Positions 16,405 through 25,697 of a DNA stretch of 64,000 bases are shown here, in pieces. The position numbers were made by a program, and so were the translations under genes. Location: contig CAVXIC010000013.1 of NCBI GenBank assembly GCA_963761755.1, forward strand, positions 496,001 to 560,000, written 5' to 3'. Below the pieces are notes generated by a model that was not told where the DNA came from, did not search any database, and was given only the letters and a program-made list of their open reading frames with translations. The stretch comes from CAJXVA01 sp963761755. GTDB lineage: Bacteria > Myxococcota_A > Polyangia > Nannocystales > Nannocystaceae. The number at the start of each line of letters is the position of its first letter. The stretch's first letter is position 1.

Positions 16405-18633
16405 ATGATTCGCGGGTGGATGGTGGTGACGGTCTTGCTCGGCCTCAGCGCAGGGTGCGATCGGCCGGCCGTCACGGCGGCACAGGGCTCGAACTCGCGC
16501 ACGGAGACGGTCTCCGAGGCGAAGCCTCCCCCTGCGCCGGCGTGGGGGTCGACCGTGCGACCACGTGCCCCTGCGCTCGAAGCGCTGGAGCTGAAGAGGG
16601 ATCCCGATTCGCTCCCCTCGGGGAGCGACGCGCGCACGGCATGGTCGGTCGCGCGCATCGGAGGGCCACGCGCGATCGATGCGATGGCCGCCTGGTTGGA
16701 CGGCGAAGCGGGAGCGACATCCGCCCACCTCGCGGCCCTGGCATTTCTCGATCCTCCCGACGGTGAGCCGGCGGTCGAAGGGGAGGGGAGATGGACGCGG
16801 CTGGAGGACGCGACGTGGACGCGACTCGCGGTGACCGATGCTCCGGACGAAGTGGAGGCGCTTGTGCTCGCGGTCGCGCGGATCGGGGGCGAGCGCTCGC
16901 AAACGCGGCTGGGTGTCGAGCTGGAGGGGGAGTCCCAGGCTGGACGCCGCGGTGCTGCCCTGCTCGCGGTGGGCATGCTGTGCGCTCGGGGGCACGCCGC
17001 GACCGCCCGGGGTCTCGAGGCGCTCGCCAGTCACTTGGGCGTGGAGGCACCGCACGTCGGCGCGGCCACGTACTCGGTCGAACGTTGCGCGGGTCCTTCG
17101 GCCGAGCTGCTGGCCGGGGCGGTTCGTGGCACGGTGGTGGAGCGACTCACGCCCGCCCTGTCGAGCACCGATCCCGAGCTGGCGCGGTCGACCTGGAAGG
17201 CTCTCGCGGCGCTGGGCGAAGTACCCGAGGCGATTCCCGCGAGCATCTTGAGCGCACCGCCGCTGCCGTGGCGCGTCGAGGTCGAGGCCGCTCGGGCGTT
17301 GGCGGCCCACGCCGATGGTCGGGCCGAGCTGGTCGAGCGGCTGGCGGTGCTTCAGCCCGAGGCCTTCGAGGGTCCTCGCGTGCACGTGCTGCTCGCGGCG
17401 CTCACGGGCCTGCGGGACGCGGTCGTTGGGACGCCGGAGATCCTTCGGCAGCTCGAGCCGCTGCGCGTGGCGCTGCGCCGCGCGAAGGATGCCGCCACGA
17501 CGCCACGGCGCAACAAAGCGATGGCGCTCGCCCTGTGTGAGGCCGAGCTGCTCTGGGCGATCGCGGGCGGTCAGCTGGACGCCGTTCGCGCTTGCGCGAG
17601 CGGTGTGGCGCAGATGCCCGAGAGCTTCGGGGACGTGCTCGCGATCGAGGCGCTGTTGCGCGTGGGCGCTGCCGTGCCGCTCGAAGAGAAGGCGGCGCAG
17701 CTGCTGGAGCTGGCCGCAGACGCGAGGTCGACCGTCGCCGCAGCGGCGGTCGCGGCCTTGGTGGACGTCGATGACCCGCGCGTCAGTGGCGTGCTGAAGG
17801 CCGCGCTGCGTCGAGAGGACGCGGGACTGCGCGCGGCGGCTGCAACGGCCCTCGCGACGCGGGCCCGAGACCGGGCTCGACGGGACGAGACCGCAGTCGG
17901 GGCCTTGAAGTCGGCCGCGCTGCAGTGGCCCAACGCGACGATGATCGAGGCTCGGATCGCGGCCATCGAGGCGCTGGGAAACTTGGCCAAGAGCGCGGGA
18001 CGGGACGCGTCGGGGTCCTTCGATGCGCCGTGGCTCCGCGATGCGGTGCTTCCGCTCGCCTCCGATCCCGCCGTCGCCGTGCGCCGAGCGGCTGCATCAG
18101 CACTCGAGCCGAACTCCGAGCTGGCTCAGGCATTCGACGCGGCGCTCTCCGAGCCTCGCGCCGCTCCCTTCGACGCCGGCCTTCGCGCGCGTCTCGAAGA
18201 GCACGCCGACGCCGCGGGGCTGCGGCTGAAGACGTCGGCCGGCGTGCTGGAGATCCGCTTCGAAGGGCCTGCGCCCTACAACCGAGCCACGGTCGCGTCT
18301 CTGGCCGCCAGTGGCTTCTACGACGGCCTGACCTTCCACCGCGTCGTGCCCGGATTCGTCGTGCAGGGCGGCGATCCGCGGGGCGACGGCTACGGCGGTC
18401 CAGGGTTCTTGGTTCCCTGCGAGTGGAGCAACCAGCGCTACGAGCGGGGCGTCGTCGGGATGGCCCTGGCCGGGAAGGACACCGGCGGATCGCAGTTCTT
18501 CATCGCGCAGTCCTCGGAGCCGCGCCTCGACGCTCGGTACACGATCGTGGGCCGTGTGACCCAGGGGTTGGACGTGCTGGATGCCATCCTTCCCCACGAC
18601 GTGATCGAGTCCGTCGAGGTCGTGACTCGCTGA
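16405..18633 (+). CDS. HEAT-repeat lipoprotein with C-terminal cyclophilin-type peptidyl-prolyl isomerase
   Basis: From ATG 16405 a short signal with a GLSAGC lipobox is followed by about 560 Ala/Leu-rich helical residues of HEAT/ARM type. The last 145 or so residues are a cyclophilin PPIase: FHRVVPGFVVQGGDPRGDG contains the catalytic-Arg motif, and GMALAGKDTGGSQFFIAQS the conserved QFFI block. It should be a membrane-anchored foldase, the HEAT solenoid serving to dock client proteins. HEAT-cyclophilin fusions occur in several deltaproteobacterial-type genomes. An in-frame start at 16336 exists but would put 23 residues before the signal peptide. The gene is convergent with the next, with 6 bases between stop codons. 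Confidence 0.9.
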   Translation: MIRGWMVVTVLLGLSAGCDRPAVTAAQGSNSRTETVSEAKPPPAPAWGSTVRPRAPALEALELKRDPDSLPSGSDARTAWSVARIGGPRAIDAMAAWLDGEAGATSAHLAALAFLDPPDGEPAVEGEGRWTRLEDATWTRLAVTDAPDEVEALVLAVARIGGERSQTRLGVELEGESQAGRRGAALLAVGMLCARGHAATARGLEALASHLGVEAPHVGAATYSVERCAGPSAELLAGAVRGTVVERLTPALSSTDPELARSTWKALAALGEVPEAIPASILSAPPLPWRVEVEAARALAAHADGRAELVERLAVLQPEAFEGPRVHVLLAALTGLRDAVVGTPEILRQLEPLRVALRRAKDAATTPRRNKAMALALCEAELLWAIAGGQLDAVRACASGVAQMPESFGDVLAIEALLRVGAAVPLEEKAAQLLELAADARSTVAAAAVAALVDVDDPRVSGVLKAALRREDAGLRAAAATALATRARDRARRDETAVGALKSAALQWPNATMIEARIAAIEALGNLAKSAGRDASGSFDAPWLRDAVLPLASDPAVAVRRAAASALEPNSELAQAFDAALSEPRAAPFDAGLRARLEEHADAAGLRLKTSAGVLEIRFEGPAPYNRATVASLAASGFYDGLTFHRVVPGFVVQGGDPRGDGYGGPGFLVPCEWSNQRYERGVVGMALAGKDTGGSQFFIAQSSEPRLDARYTIVGRVTQGLDVLDAILPHDVIESVEVVTR

Positions 18634-18639
18634 GGGCTG

Positions 18640-19659
18640 CTAGGGCAGCTCGGCGGTGCACCCACTCGACCACGTTTCGCTGCAGTCGTAGATCTCCTGG
18701 CTCGTCACGACCGCTCCGCTGGGCCACTCGATCGTCCCCGCGGTCCACACCTCCCCAGGGGCGAGCGCGTCGATTTCGACGACGGTCGTCTGTCCGGAGA
18801 CGTTGAACGTCACCGTACCGGGGGCGGTCGGGTCGCCGGTGCCCCAGTGTTCGACCAAGACGGTATAGATGCCGTCCTCCGGTCCGGCGAGGAAGATGTT
18901 CTCGGGCCCGTAGGCGCCAGTGTTGTCGACGTCCTTGCGGGGATCGTCGCTCGCATCGCCCTGGGTGCCCCAGTCGGGACCTTGGCCTACGCAGGTCGTC
19001 CAGGTGCAGTCGTCTTGGGTGTTGATCTGACCGCCGGGGCGCACGAGATGGAGCTCGAAGTCGTCGCCGAGCTCGGTCCACGTCAGACCGACGCGAATGT
19101 CCGGCTCGATACAGCCCTCCGTGATGACCCGGGTCACCAGCACGTACTGACCTTCATCGTTGGACCACACGCACTTGACGAGCTGCTCCCCGCAGAACAG
19201 CGGCGTCTGGAACGAGAAGTCGCCCGCGTCGTCGGTCGGAATCACGCCGCCGAAGGTTTGGCCACCAGGACCCTCGATGAAGAACGTTCCGTCTCCCTGG
19301 GCGCCCATGACCGTGCCCGAGAAGGTCCACGTCGTGGCGTCACCGGCGAGGATGTCTTCGGTGGGGATCTCGCTGGTGGGACAGCCGTCGCAGGTGCACT
19401 CGCCGGGTGCGTCACAGTCCGGGGCGGGGTCTTCGACGCCTCCTTCGCCTGCCGAGGGGTCTCCGCCCGAGCTGCCGTCATCGGCGGCATCGCTGGAGCT
19501 GCCGTCATCGGCGGCACCGCTGGACTGGCCCTCGACGTCGCCCGAGGTGTCCACGGACGACGTCGGGCGACCACCGTCGGTGTCCTCATCGGACCCATCG
19601 ACGAGGATGCACCCAGGGAGGGCGAGAATCGCAAACGCAAGGACGATGCTGCTTCGCAT
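18640..19659 (-). CDS. Surface lipoprotein with Ser/Gly/Asp linker and YfaP-like beta domain
   Basis: A signal with lipobox LALPGC is followed by a Ser/Gly/Asp-rich linker (about residues 20-75) and a small Cys cluster (CDAPGECTCDGCP). The remaining 240 or so residues are beta-rich. The segment LTWTELGDDFELHLVRPGG, then DNTGAYGPENIF and YTVLVEHW, resembles the DUF2135/YfaP-type domains of secreted proteins that bind or present ligands. No catalytic motif is visible. The start is ATG 19659. It probably sits on the outer membrane. Domain assignment is tentative. Confidence 0.7.
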   Translation of the reverse strand: MRSSIVLAFAILALPGCILVDGSDEDTDGGRPTSSVDTSGDVEGQSSGAADDGSSSDAADDGSSGGDPSAGEGGVEDPAPDCDAPGECTCDGCPTSEIPTEDILAGDATTWTFSGTVMGAQGDGTFFIEGPGGQTFGGVIPTDDAGDFSFQTPLFCGEQLVKCVWSNDEGQYVLVTRVITEGCIEPDIRVGLTWTELGDDFELHLVRPGGQINTQDDCTWTTCVGQGPDWGTQGDASDDPRKDVDNTGAYGPENIFLAGPEDGIYTVLVEHWGTGDPTAPGTVTFNVSGQTTVVEIDALAPGEVWTAGTIEWPSGAVVTSQEIYDCSETWSSGCTAELP

Positions 19660-19690
19660 GGCAGGGGTGTACGCGCGGAGGCCGTCGTGA

Positions 19691-22642
19691 TCACGGTCGA
19701 GTCGATTTTTCGACGCCTTCGAGCAGGGCGCGCAGCAGCGCGTCGCATCCTTGGGGACACCATCCGCGGAGCTCGGGTGCGTTCAGCGCATCCTCGGAGA
19801 TCTTCGCGGCGGTGGATCGCGCCTTCGCCGCTTCACCCGACCCAGCCAACGCTTGGGCGTGGACAAAGCGCGCGGCGTCGACGAACGCCGTGGCCGCGCC
19901 CTGGGCCACCCGCATGTCGACCGCGTCTCGAGAAAACCGAGCCGCGTCGGCCCACTGGGACGCGCGAAGGGCCGCCTTGGCCTGGACCATGATCGTCTCG
20001 ATCACCCGTTCGTGCTGCGCCCCGAGCAGTCGTTCACGTGCGCCTCGGACTTCGGTGGCCGTCTCGAGGGCCTGTCGTGGCTCGCCTGTCTCGAGCTCGA
20101 GCTGGGCGAGGGCGAGCCGAGCCGAGAGCGTTCGGTCGTGCTCTTCGCCGAAGGCGGCTCGTCGGATGGCCAACGACGCCTCGAGATGGGTGCGTGCCTC
20201 GTCGAACCTCCGCTGCTCGAGGCGGAGGACACCGAGGTTCCCCAGGGTCACCGCCAGCATCGGATGCGCATCCCCCAACGCCTCTCTCTGCGTGCGCCGC
20301 AGGGCCTCGTAGACCTCTGCGGCGGCCTCGAGGTCACCGAGATCGTGTTCGACCATCGCGAGATTCAATCGCGCTGCCATCCGGTGGGGATCGGACGCCG
20401 GCACGCTGCCTTCGAAGATGGCGTACGCCTCTCGGAACTGGGCGCGCGCGTCCTCGAGGCGGCCCAGGACCTTGAGGGCCGAGCCGACGTTGGACAGCGT
20501 GCGCGCGTAGTCGGGATGCTGCGATCCCAAGGCGTTGCGCTGGAGGACGGCGGCGTCTCGCATCATCTGTGTCGCGCGCTCCGCATCGCCGCGGGCGAGG
20601 CTGATCGCGCCCCGTGCGACCAGCGACGTCGCGACGGCCGGGTGGGTGTCTCCCAGGAGCGAGCGCCGCAGCTCGATCGCTTGGTCCAGCAGGGCCTCGG
20701 CTTGGTCGAGCTGGCCCTTCTCATAGAACAGGACGGCGCCCACGTGCAGCACGTCCCCAAGCTCGGGTCGGTCGCGCTCGCCGAGGCCTTCGAGTGTCGA
20801 GCGCGCCTCGGCGACGCTCGCGAGACCTTCGTCGAACCGCCCCGCGAGGATCAAGATGCGCGCTCGCGCGGCGTGAAGCTTGGCGCGAAGCAGGGGAGGG
20901 TTGCCGGCGGTCGACACCGCGATTTCCGCTGCCCGAGCGATGCCGAGGTCTGCCTCGAAGTCAGCGCCGACTTGGGCCTGCGCCTGAAGCAGGCCGACCG
21001 CTGCGTCGGCGACCCAAGGCAGGTGTGCGCTGCCATCCGCGCGCGCGAGCATGCCTTCGAACGCGGCCGTTGCGGTCTGGGTGTCTCCGCGAGCGAGTGC
21101 AATGCGCCCGCGGAGCCGCTCGAGCGCGAACCACGCTGCGTCGCCCTGTGACACACCAGCGCGTGCGTCCGCGACCTGCTCGCTTGCCTCGTCGTAGTGC
21201 CCCGCGTTCATTTTGGCCTCGGCGCTGTCGATCTGGGGGATGCTCTGGGCCGCCGAGCCGTCCTCGGTGATGTTCGCGGCGGTGCTGGGCTCCAGGCAGT
21301 CCGCGGGCGACGGGACCGCGACGATCATCGACACGCTGCGTTCGACCACGCTCGAGTCGGCGGTCTCGAACAGCGCGGTCGTTGCTCGTAGCTGCTGGCG
21401 ACGGCGCTCGAGGCAGGCCCGCATCGCGGGCAGGCCCGTTCGGCAGGCCTGCTGCTGCAGCTCGACCCAGCGCTCGGCATGGGCATCGGCCACACGCTCC
21501 ACGGAGCGAATCGCAGATTGGGCGTAGGGCATCTGCGTGGCCTCGAACGCGGTGCGTACCCGGGCTCGGACGTCCGGGCTCCAGGCGTCGGCCAGCAGCG
21601 CCGGCGCCGGCGGGCACGGGTCCTCGCTCGGCATCGCCGCGAACGCGACCCCGGCGAGGGCGACGGTCCCGCCCACGGCGATCGGGACCCAGGTCCGGCG
21701 CCGAGGCTCCAGGCGAGCGAGCAACGTCGGCAACGCGTCCCACCGAGCGTCCGCGTCGAAGGCGAGACCGCGCTCGATCGCATAGAGCACCCGTCCGGGC
21801 AGCGGCAGCGTTCTCGAAAGGGTCGGCACGCTCGGGACGAAGTCGAGTTCGACCGTGATGCGATGCAGCGTTGCTTCGTCGAAGGGCCGGTGCCCGGTCA
21901 GGGCCTCGAACGCGGTGACGGCCCACGCGAACTGGTCGCACCGGGCGTCCACTGTGTGCTGACGCAGCTGCTCGGGAGCCATGTAGGCCGGGGTCCCTGC
22001 GAACCGGGTCGTCGAGGTGCCGCCGGTGGCGCGCACGCGGACGCCGGACTCGTCGGAGGCGTCGAAGGAGCGGGCCAATCCGAAGTCGGTGACGGACACC
22101 TTTCCGTCGGTCGACACCAGCACGTTCTCGGGCTTGAAGTCTCGGTGCACGATCCCCGCTTCGTGTGCTGCCGCGAGTCCCCGACCCGCGCGCCGCAGCA
22201 CGTCGACGACGGTGGACGCGGCGCGAGGCTCGGCCTCCAACCAGGTGCGCAGCGTGAACCCTTCGACGAGTTCCATCGCGATGAAGACCTGGCCGTCGAC
22301 CGTTCCAGCCTCGTAGACAGTGATGACGTTGGGGTGAGACAGGCGCGCCATCGCACGGGCCTCTGCGACGAGGCGTGCCGAACTCTCCGCCTCGAGCTGC
22401 GCGTCACGACGCACGACCTTGAGCGCGATCCGCCGCTCCAGATGCGGGTCGTCCGCCGCATAGACGACCCCCATCCCGCCCGAACCGAGCCGCTCGCGAA
22501 TCACGAAGCGACCCACGGTGGTCGGCTCTGCAGGTCCGCCGAAGAGGCCGGCTCGGATGCGGGCGCGTGCCCGGCGAACCTCGACTTGGGTTCCGGCGAC
22601 CCGTACGCCGGCGAGACCGCGGGCTTGGTCTGGGTCGGTCAT
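19691..22642 (-). CDS. Serine/threonine protein kinase with TM helix and C-terminal TPRs
   Basis: Residues 45-310 form a complete Hanks-type kinase: P-loop GSGGMGVVYA, ALKVV with the invariant Lys, catalytic loop HRDFKPEN, DFGLA and APEQL. A Pro/Arg linker leads to one transmembrane helix (VPIAVGGTVALAGVAFA, about residues 345-361), then about 600 residues of helical and TPR repeats. This is the common myxobacterial kinase-TPR sensor architecture. The TPR half, on the other side of the membrane, would sense or assemble partners. It is divergent from an ECF-type sigma factor across 43 bases, which suggests joint regulation or a functional pair. The start ATG 22642 gives a 45-residue N-terminal leader before the kinase. 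Confidence 0.93.
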   Translation of the reverse strand: MTDPDQARGLAGVRVAGTQVEVRRARARIRAGLFGGPAEPTTVGRFVIRERLGSGGMGVVYAADDPHLERRIALKVVRRDAQLEAESSARLVAEARAMARLSHPNVITVYEAGTVDGQVFIAMELVEGFTLRTWLEAEPRAASTVVDVLRRAGRGLAAAHEAGIVHRDFKPENVLVSTDGKVSVTDFGLARSFDASDESGVRVRATGGTSTTRFAGTPAYMAPEQLRQHTVDARCDQFAWAVTAFEALTGHRPFDEATLHRITVELDFVPSVPTLSRTLPLPGRVLYAIERGLAFDADARWDALPTLLARLEPRRRTWVPIAVGGTVALAGVAFAAMPSEDPCPPAPALLADAWSPDVRARVRTAFEATQMPYAQSAIRSVERVADAHAERWVELQQQACRTGLPAMRACLERRRQQLRATTALFETADSSVVERSVSMIVAVPSPADCLEPSTAANITEDGSAAQSIPQIDSAEAKMNAGHYDEASEQVADARAGVSQGDAAWFALERLRGRIALARGDTQTATAAFEGMLARADGSAHLPWVADAAVGLLQAQAQVGADFEADLGIARAAEIAVSTAGNPPLLRAKLHAARARILILAGRFDEGLASVAEARSTLEGLGERDRPELGDVLHVGAVLFYEKGQLDQAEALLDQAIELRRSLLGDTHPAVATSLVARGAISLARGDAERATQMMRDAAVLQRNALGSQHPDYARTLSNVGSALKVLGRLEDARAQFREAYAIFEGSVPASDPHRMAARLNLAMVEHDLGDLEAAAEVYEALRRTQREALGDAHPMLAVTLGNLGVLRLEQRRFDEARTHLEASLAIRRAAFGEEHDRTLSARLALAQLELETGEPRQALETATEVRGARERLLGAQHERVIETIMVQAKAALRASQWADAARFSRDAVDMRVAQGAATAFVDAARFVHAQALAGSGEAAKARSTAAKISEDALNAPELRGWCPQGCDALLRALLEGVEKSTRP

Positions 22643-22685
22643 CGGGGGGCGAGTCTACGCCGTCTTCTGCTATTGTCCGCGCCTC

Positions 22686-23309
22686 GTGGCCGACGATCTG
22701 CAGCTGCTCCACGCGTGGCGGGACGGTGATGAGAAGGCGGGACAGGCGTTGTTCGAACGCCATTTCGAGTCCGTGTACGGCTTCTTCTGCAACAAGGTCG
22801 GGGGCGACGCGGTGGACGATCTGGTGCAGCAGACCTTTCTCGGATGCCTAGAAGGGCGCGATCGATTTCGAGAGGAGGCGTCGTTCCGTACCTACCTCTT
22901 CGCCATCGCGCACCTGCAGATGATGAAGTTTCGCGAGCGCTGGTACAAGGCGCGCGATCGCGGGGCGGACTTCGACCTCGAGCGCATCGAGGACCTCGAC
23001 AGCTCACCCTCGCAGCTCGTCGTCAGCCATGACGAGCAAGCGCTGCTCGTCCGAGCGCTCCGTCGCTTGCCGCTGGAGCTGCAGGTCGTGCTCGAGCTCT
23101 TCTATTGGGAGAACATGCGAAGTCTCGACATCGCGGCCATCATCGACGTGCCGCACGGCACCGCCCGGAGTCGACTTCGCCGCGCCCGCGAGCAGCTCGG
23201 CGAGAAGATCGAGGCCTTCGCAGCGAACCCGAGCTTGTGCGCCTCGACGATCGGCAACCTCGACGACTGGCTGCGGTCGATGCAGGCGCGCCGCAGCCCG
23301 CAGCGCTGA
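22686..23309 (+). CDS. RNA polymerase sigma factor, ECF-like (sigma-70 family)
   Basis: The 207 residues contain region 2 (ALFERHFESVYGFFCNKVGG, VDDLVQQTFLGCLE, FRTYLFAIAHLQMMKF) and region 4 with its helix-turn-helix (LPLELQVVLELFYWENM, AAIIDVPHGTARSRLRRA). Region 3 is absent, as in ECF sigmas. GTG 22686 is chosen because the longer frame upstream lies inside the divergent kinase gene and has no coding character. No anti-sigma gene is adjacent. The divergently encoded membrane kinase is the obvious candidate regulator, perhaps through phosphorylation, but that is inference. Confidence 0.9.
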   Translation: MADDLQLLHAWRDGDEKAGQALFERHFESVYGFFCNKVGGDAVDDLVQQTFLGCLEGRDRFREEASFRTYLFAIAHLQMMKFRERWYKARDRGADFDLERIEDLDSSPSQLVVSHDEQALLVRALRRLPLELQVVLELFYWENMRSLDIAAIIDVPHGTARSRLRRAREQLGEKIEAFAANPSLCASTIGNLDDWLRSMQARRSPQR

Positions 23310-23320
23310 AGGACGTCCCG

Positions 23321-24460
23321 ATGACCGAGCAGTCCGGCCCATTCATTCAGACGCCGACCGTACCGGGCGTGCTCAACCTCGGACTTGGGCAGCCAGCGCC
23401 CGCCTTGCTGCCGATCGAGGCCGTCAGGCAGGCCGCCTCCGCCGCGCTCGCGACGGTCGACCGTCTGCTGCTGCAGTACGGGGCCATGCGCGGGCCAGCG
23501 GGCTTCGTGGCGTCACTGTCGGGGTTCTTGACTCGGGGGTACGGGTGCACGGTCGAGCCGGACCAGCTGATGGTCACCGGTGGGATCTCGCAGGGGTTGT
23601 CGCTCGTCGCGGACGTGTTGGGTCGCCGGCATGGCCGGGTCGCGGTCGGGGATCCGACGTACTTCTTGGCGCGCGGAATCCTGGAGACCGCAGGCCTCGA
23701 GGTGGTCGGCGTGCCGGTCGATGACCACGGCCTCGACGTGGATGCGCTGGGCCGGATGCTGGACGCTGGTCTGTGCATCGACTTCGTGTATTGCATCCCG
23801 GCCTATCACAACCCGTGTTCGGTCAACCTCTCGCCCGAGCGCGCGCGTGCCCTCGTCGCCTTGGCCGACGAGCATGACTTCATCGTGGTTGCGGACGAGC
23901 CGTACGTCCTGCTCAACTTCGGGCCGCGGCCTGCCTGTCTGATGGCGCACGACGAGGCTCGAGGTCGCGTGCTGTCCTTGGGATCCTTCTCCAAGATCCT
24001 CGGACCGGGACTACGTCTGGGCTGGGCCCACGCGGCGCCTGCACTCATCGAGCGACTCAGCGAGCACGGTGTCCTGCGCAGCGGCGGTGGCCTCAATCCC
24101 CTGGCGTCCGTCGTCACGCAGCGTCTGATCGACGATGGCGTGCTCGCGGGGCACATCGACGCGCTTCGCGAGACCCTGGGCGCCCGGGCCGATGCGCTGG
24201 GCACGGCACTGCGACGTCACCTGCCGCAGGCCGAGTTTCGGCAACCCCAAGGCGGGTACTTCGCGTGGCTCCGATTTCCCGACGGCGTCGACACGACGGC
24301 GCTCGATGAGCGCGGTCGGGCCCAGCACGGGGTCGGCTTCACACCCGGGCCGCGCTGCGCCGTCACGCGGGACTTGGCCGACCACGCCCGCGTCTGCTTC
24401 GCGTTCTACGACGAGGACGAGCTCGCCGAGGCGGTGCGGCGCCTTGCGGCGGCGCTGTGA
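23321..24460 (+). CDS. PLP-dependent aminotransferase, class I/II fold
   Basis: This is a 379-residue fold type I PLP enzyme. It shows GPAGFVASLSGFLTRGYG, MVTGGISQGLSLVADVL, PAYHNPCSVNLSPERA with the conserved Asn region, VVADEPYVLL carrying the Asp that pairs with the PLP nitrogen, SLGSFSKILGPGLRLGW with the Schiff-base Lys, and a late Arg. The pattern is closest to MocR/2-aminoadipate-transaminase-type enzymes but lacks their N-terminal DNA-binding domain. The substrate is unknown. ATG 23321 has AAGGA about 10 bases upstream, overlapping the stop of the sigma gene, so the two are probably co-transcribed. Confidence 0.9.
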   Translation: MTEQSGPFIQTPTVPGVLNLGLGQPAPALLPIEAVRQAASAALATVDRLLLQYGAMRGPAGFVASLSGFLTRGYGCTVEPDQLMVTGGISQGLSLVADVLGRRHGRVAVGDPTYFLARGILETAGLEVVGVPVDDHGLDVDALGRMLDAGLCIDFVYCIPAYHNPCSVNLSPERARALVALADEHDFIVVADEPYVLLNFGPRPACLMAHDEARGRVLSLGSFSKILGPGLRLGWAHAAPALIERLSEHGVLRSGGGLNPLASVVTQRLIDDGVLAGHIDALRETLGARADALGTALRRHLPQAEFRQPQGGYFAWLRFPDGVDTTALDERGRAQHGVGFTPGPRCAVTRDLADHARVCFAFYDEDELAEAVRRLAAAL

Positions 24461-24470
24461 CTCGGCCGCG

Positions 24471-25640
24471 CTACTCGCAGAACGTCCGATGAAGCGCGCG
24501 CGTGAGGGCATCGACGTCTGCGTCCTCGCAGAACAACGTGGCCCGCAGGGGGGACGTCGCCATCGCCTTGAGCGATAGTCCCATGCCCGCGGCGACCGAG
24601 CGCGCCTTGAAGAGCTTGGCCGCGTTGCGCCCGACGAAGTCGCCGACGACCGAGACGGCGCCGCAGTGCTCTTCGATCTGGACCTGGCCGAGCAGCTGGG
24701 TGCGGAGGTTGGGCCAGTCGTGCACGTCGTCGAGTCCGAACCATAGGTCGGCGATCTCGTGGTCCGCGTCCATGTGCAGGATCGGGAGGGAGGCATCCGC
24801 GGCCGCGGAGAGCATGCGGTCCATGCTCTGGGCTCCGGAGGCTCGCAGGCGGACGAGGTTGCGCTGAGCGCTGACGCCGGTCACGGCGTGGTCGCGCGTC
24901 GCGTCTTCGGGGCGATCGATGCGGGTGCCGCCGATGCTCCCGCCTGCGGTGGCGCGGGCCCAAAGGGCCACGCCCATCTCTCTGGCAAACGCGACCGACT
25001 CGGCGTGCAGCACCTTGGCGCCGTGGGAGGCCAACTCGAGCATGGCGTCGTGGCTGATCGAGGCGATGAGCTTGGCCGCATCGACGATGCGGGGATCGGA
25101 GCTGTAGATGCCGTCGACGTCCGAGCAGATCTCGCAATACTCGGCACCGAGGGCGCCCGCGAGCGCGACGGCGGTCGTGTCGGAGCCGCCGCGCCCCAGC
25201 GTGGTCACTTCACGCTGGTACGACACGCCTTGGAAGCCTGCAACGACGACGACCTTGCCCTCGGCCAGAGCGTCCTGGACCCGGAAGGGGCGCACCTCGA
25301 TGATGCGGGCACCCGAGTGGCGGGCGTTGGTGATGATGCCCGACTGCGACCCGGTCAGCGAAACGGCGTCGACGCCCTGCTCTTGAATCGCCATGCAGAG
25401 CAAGGCCATCGAGGCCCGCTCCCCGCAGCTGAGCAGCATGTCCAGCTCGCGGCGCGATGGGGATGAGGTCAGATCCTTGGCCCGGGCCAGCAGCGCGTCG
25501 GTGGTCTTGCCCATGGCCGAGACCACCACGACGACATCGAGTCCCTTCTGCTTGGTCGCGATGACGCGCTGCGCCACCTTCCGGATCTTGTCCGTATCTG
25601 CGACCGACGAACCTCCGTACTTCTGCACGACGATGGCCAT
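24471..25640 (-). CDS. lysC: Aspartate kinase
   Basis: Begins with VVQKYGGSSVAD, the aspartokinase N-terminus that binds ATP and aspartate. It then shows VVVSAMGKTTDALL, GERASMALLCMAIQ, SLTGSQSGI and TTLGRGGSDTTAVALA, which are family landmarks. The C-terminal 130 or so residues contain ACT-like regulatory repeats (VTGVSAQRNLVRL and VSVVGDFVG). At 389 residues it matches the length of short LysC enzymes. It catalyses the first step of lysine, threonine, methionine and diaminopimelate synthesis in the cytoplasm and is probably feedback-inhibited through the ACT domains. It is convergent with the aminotransferase, 10 bases apart. Confidence 0.95.
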   Translation of the reverse strand: MAIVVQKYGGSSVADTDKIRKVAQRVIATKQKGLDVVVVVSAMGKTTDALLARAKDLTSSPSRRELDMLLSCGERASMALLCMAIQEQGVDAVSLTGSQSGIITNARHSGARIIEVRPFRVQDALAEGKVVVVAGFQGVSYQREVTTLGRGGSDTTAVALAGALGAEYCEICSDVDGIYSSDPRIVDAAKLIASISHDAMLELASHGAKVLHAESVAFAREMGVALWARATAGGSIGGTRIDRPEDATRDHAVTGVSAQRNLVRLRASGAQSMDRMLSAAADASLPILHMDADHEIADLWFGLDDVHDWPNLRTQLLGQVQIEEHCGAVSVVGDFVGRNAAKLFKARSVAAGMGLSLKAMATSPLRATLFCEDADVDALTRALHRTFCE

Positions 25641-25697
25641 GGTGCGCAGCGTATCAGCTCAGGGGGCGTTCGCGCCGGGCGCGGGCCCCCGGCGAGC

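Noticed and set aside
23105..23320. Extended 451-residue version of the aminotransferase
   Set aside because: The extra N-terminal part is the sigma-factor gene read in another frame. ATG 23321 has a good ribosome site and begins the real protein.
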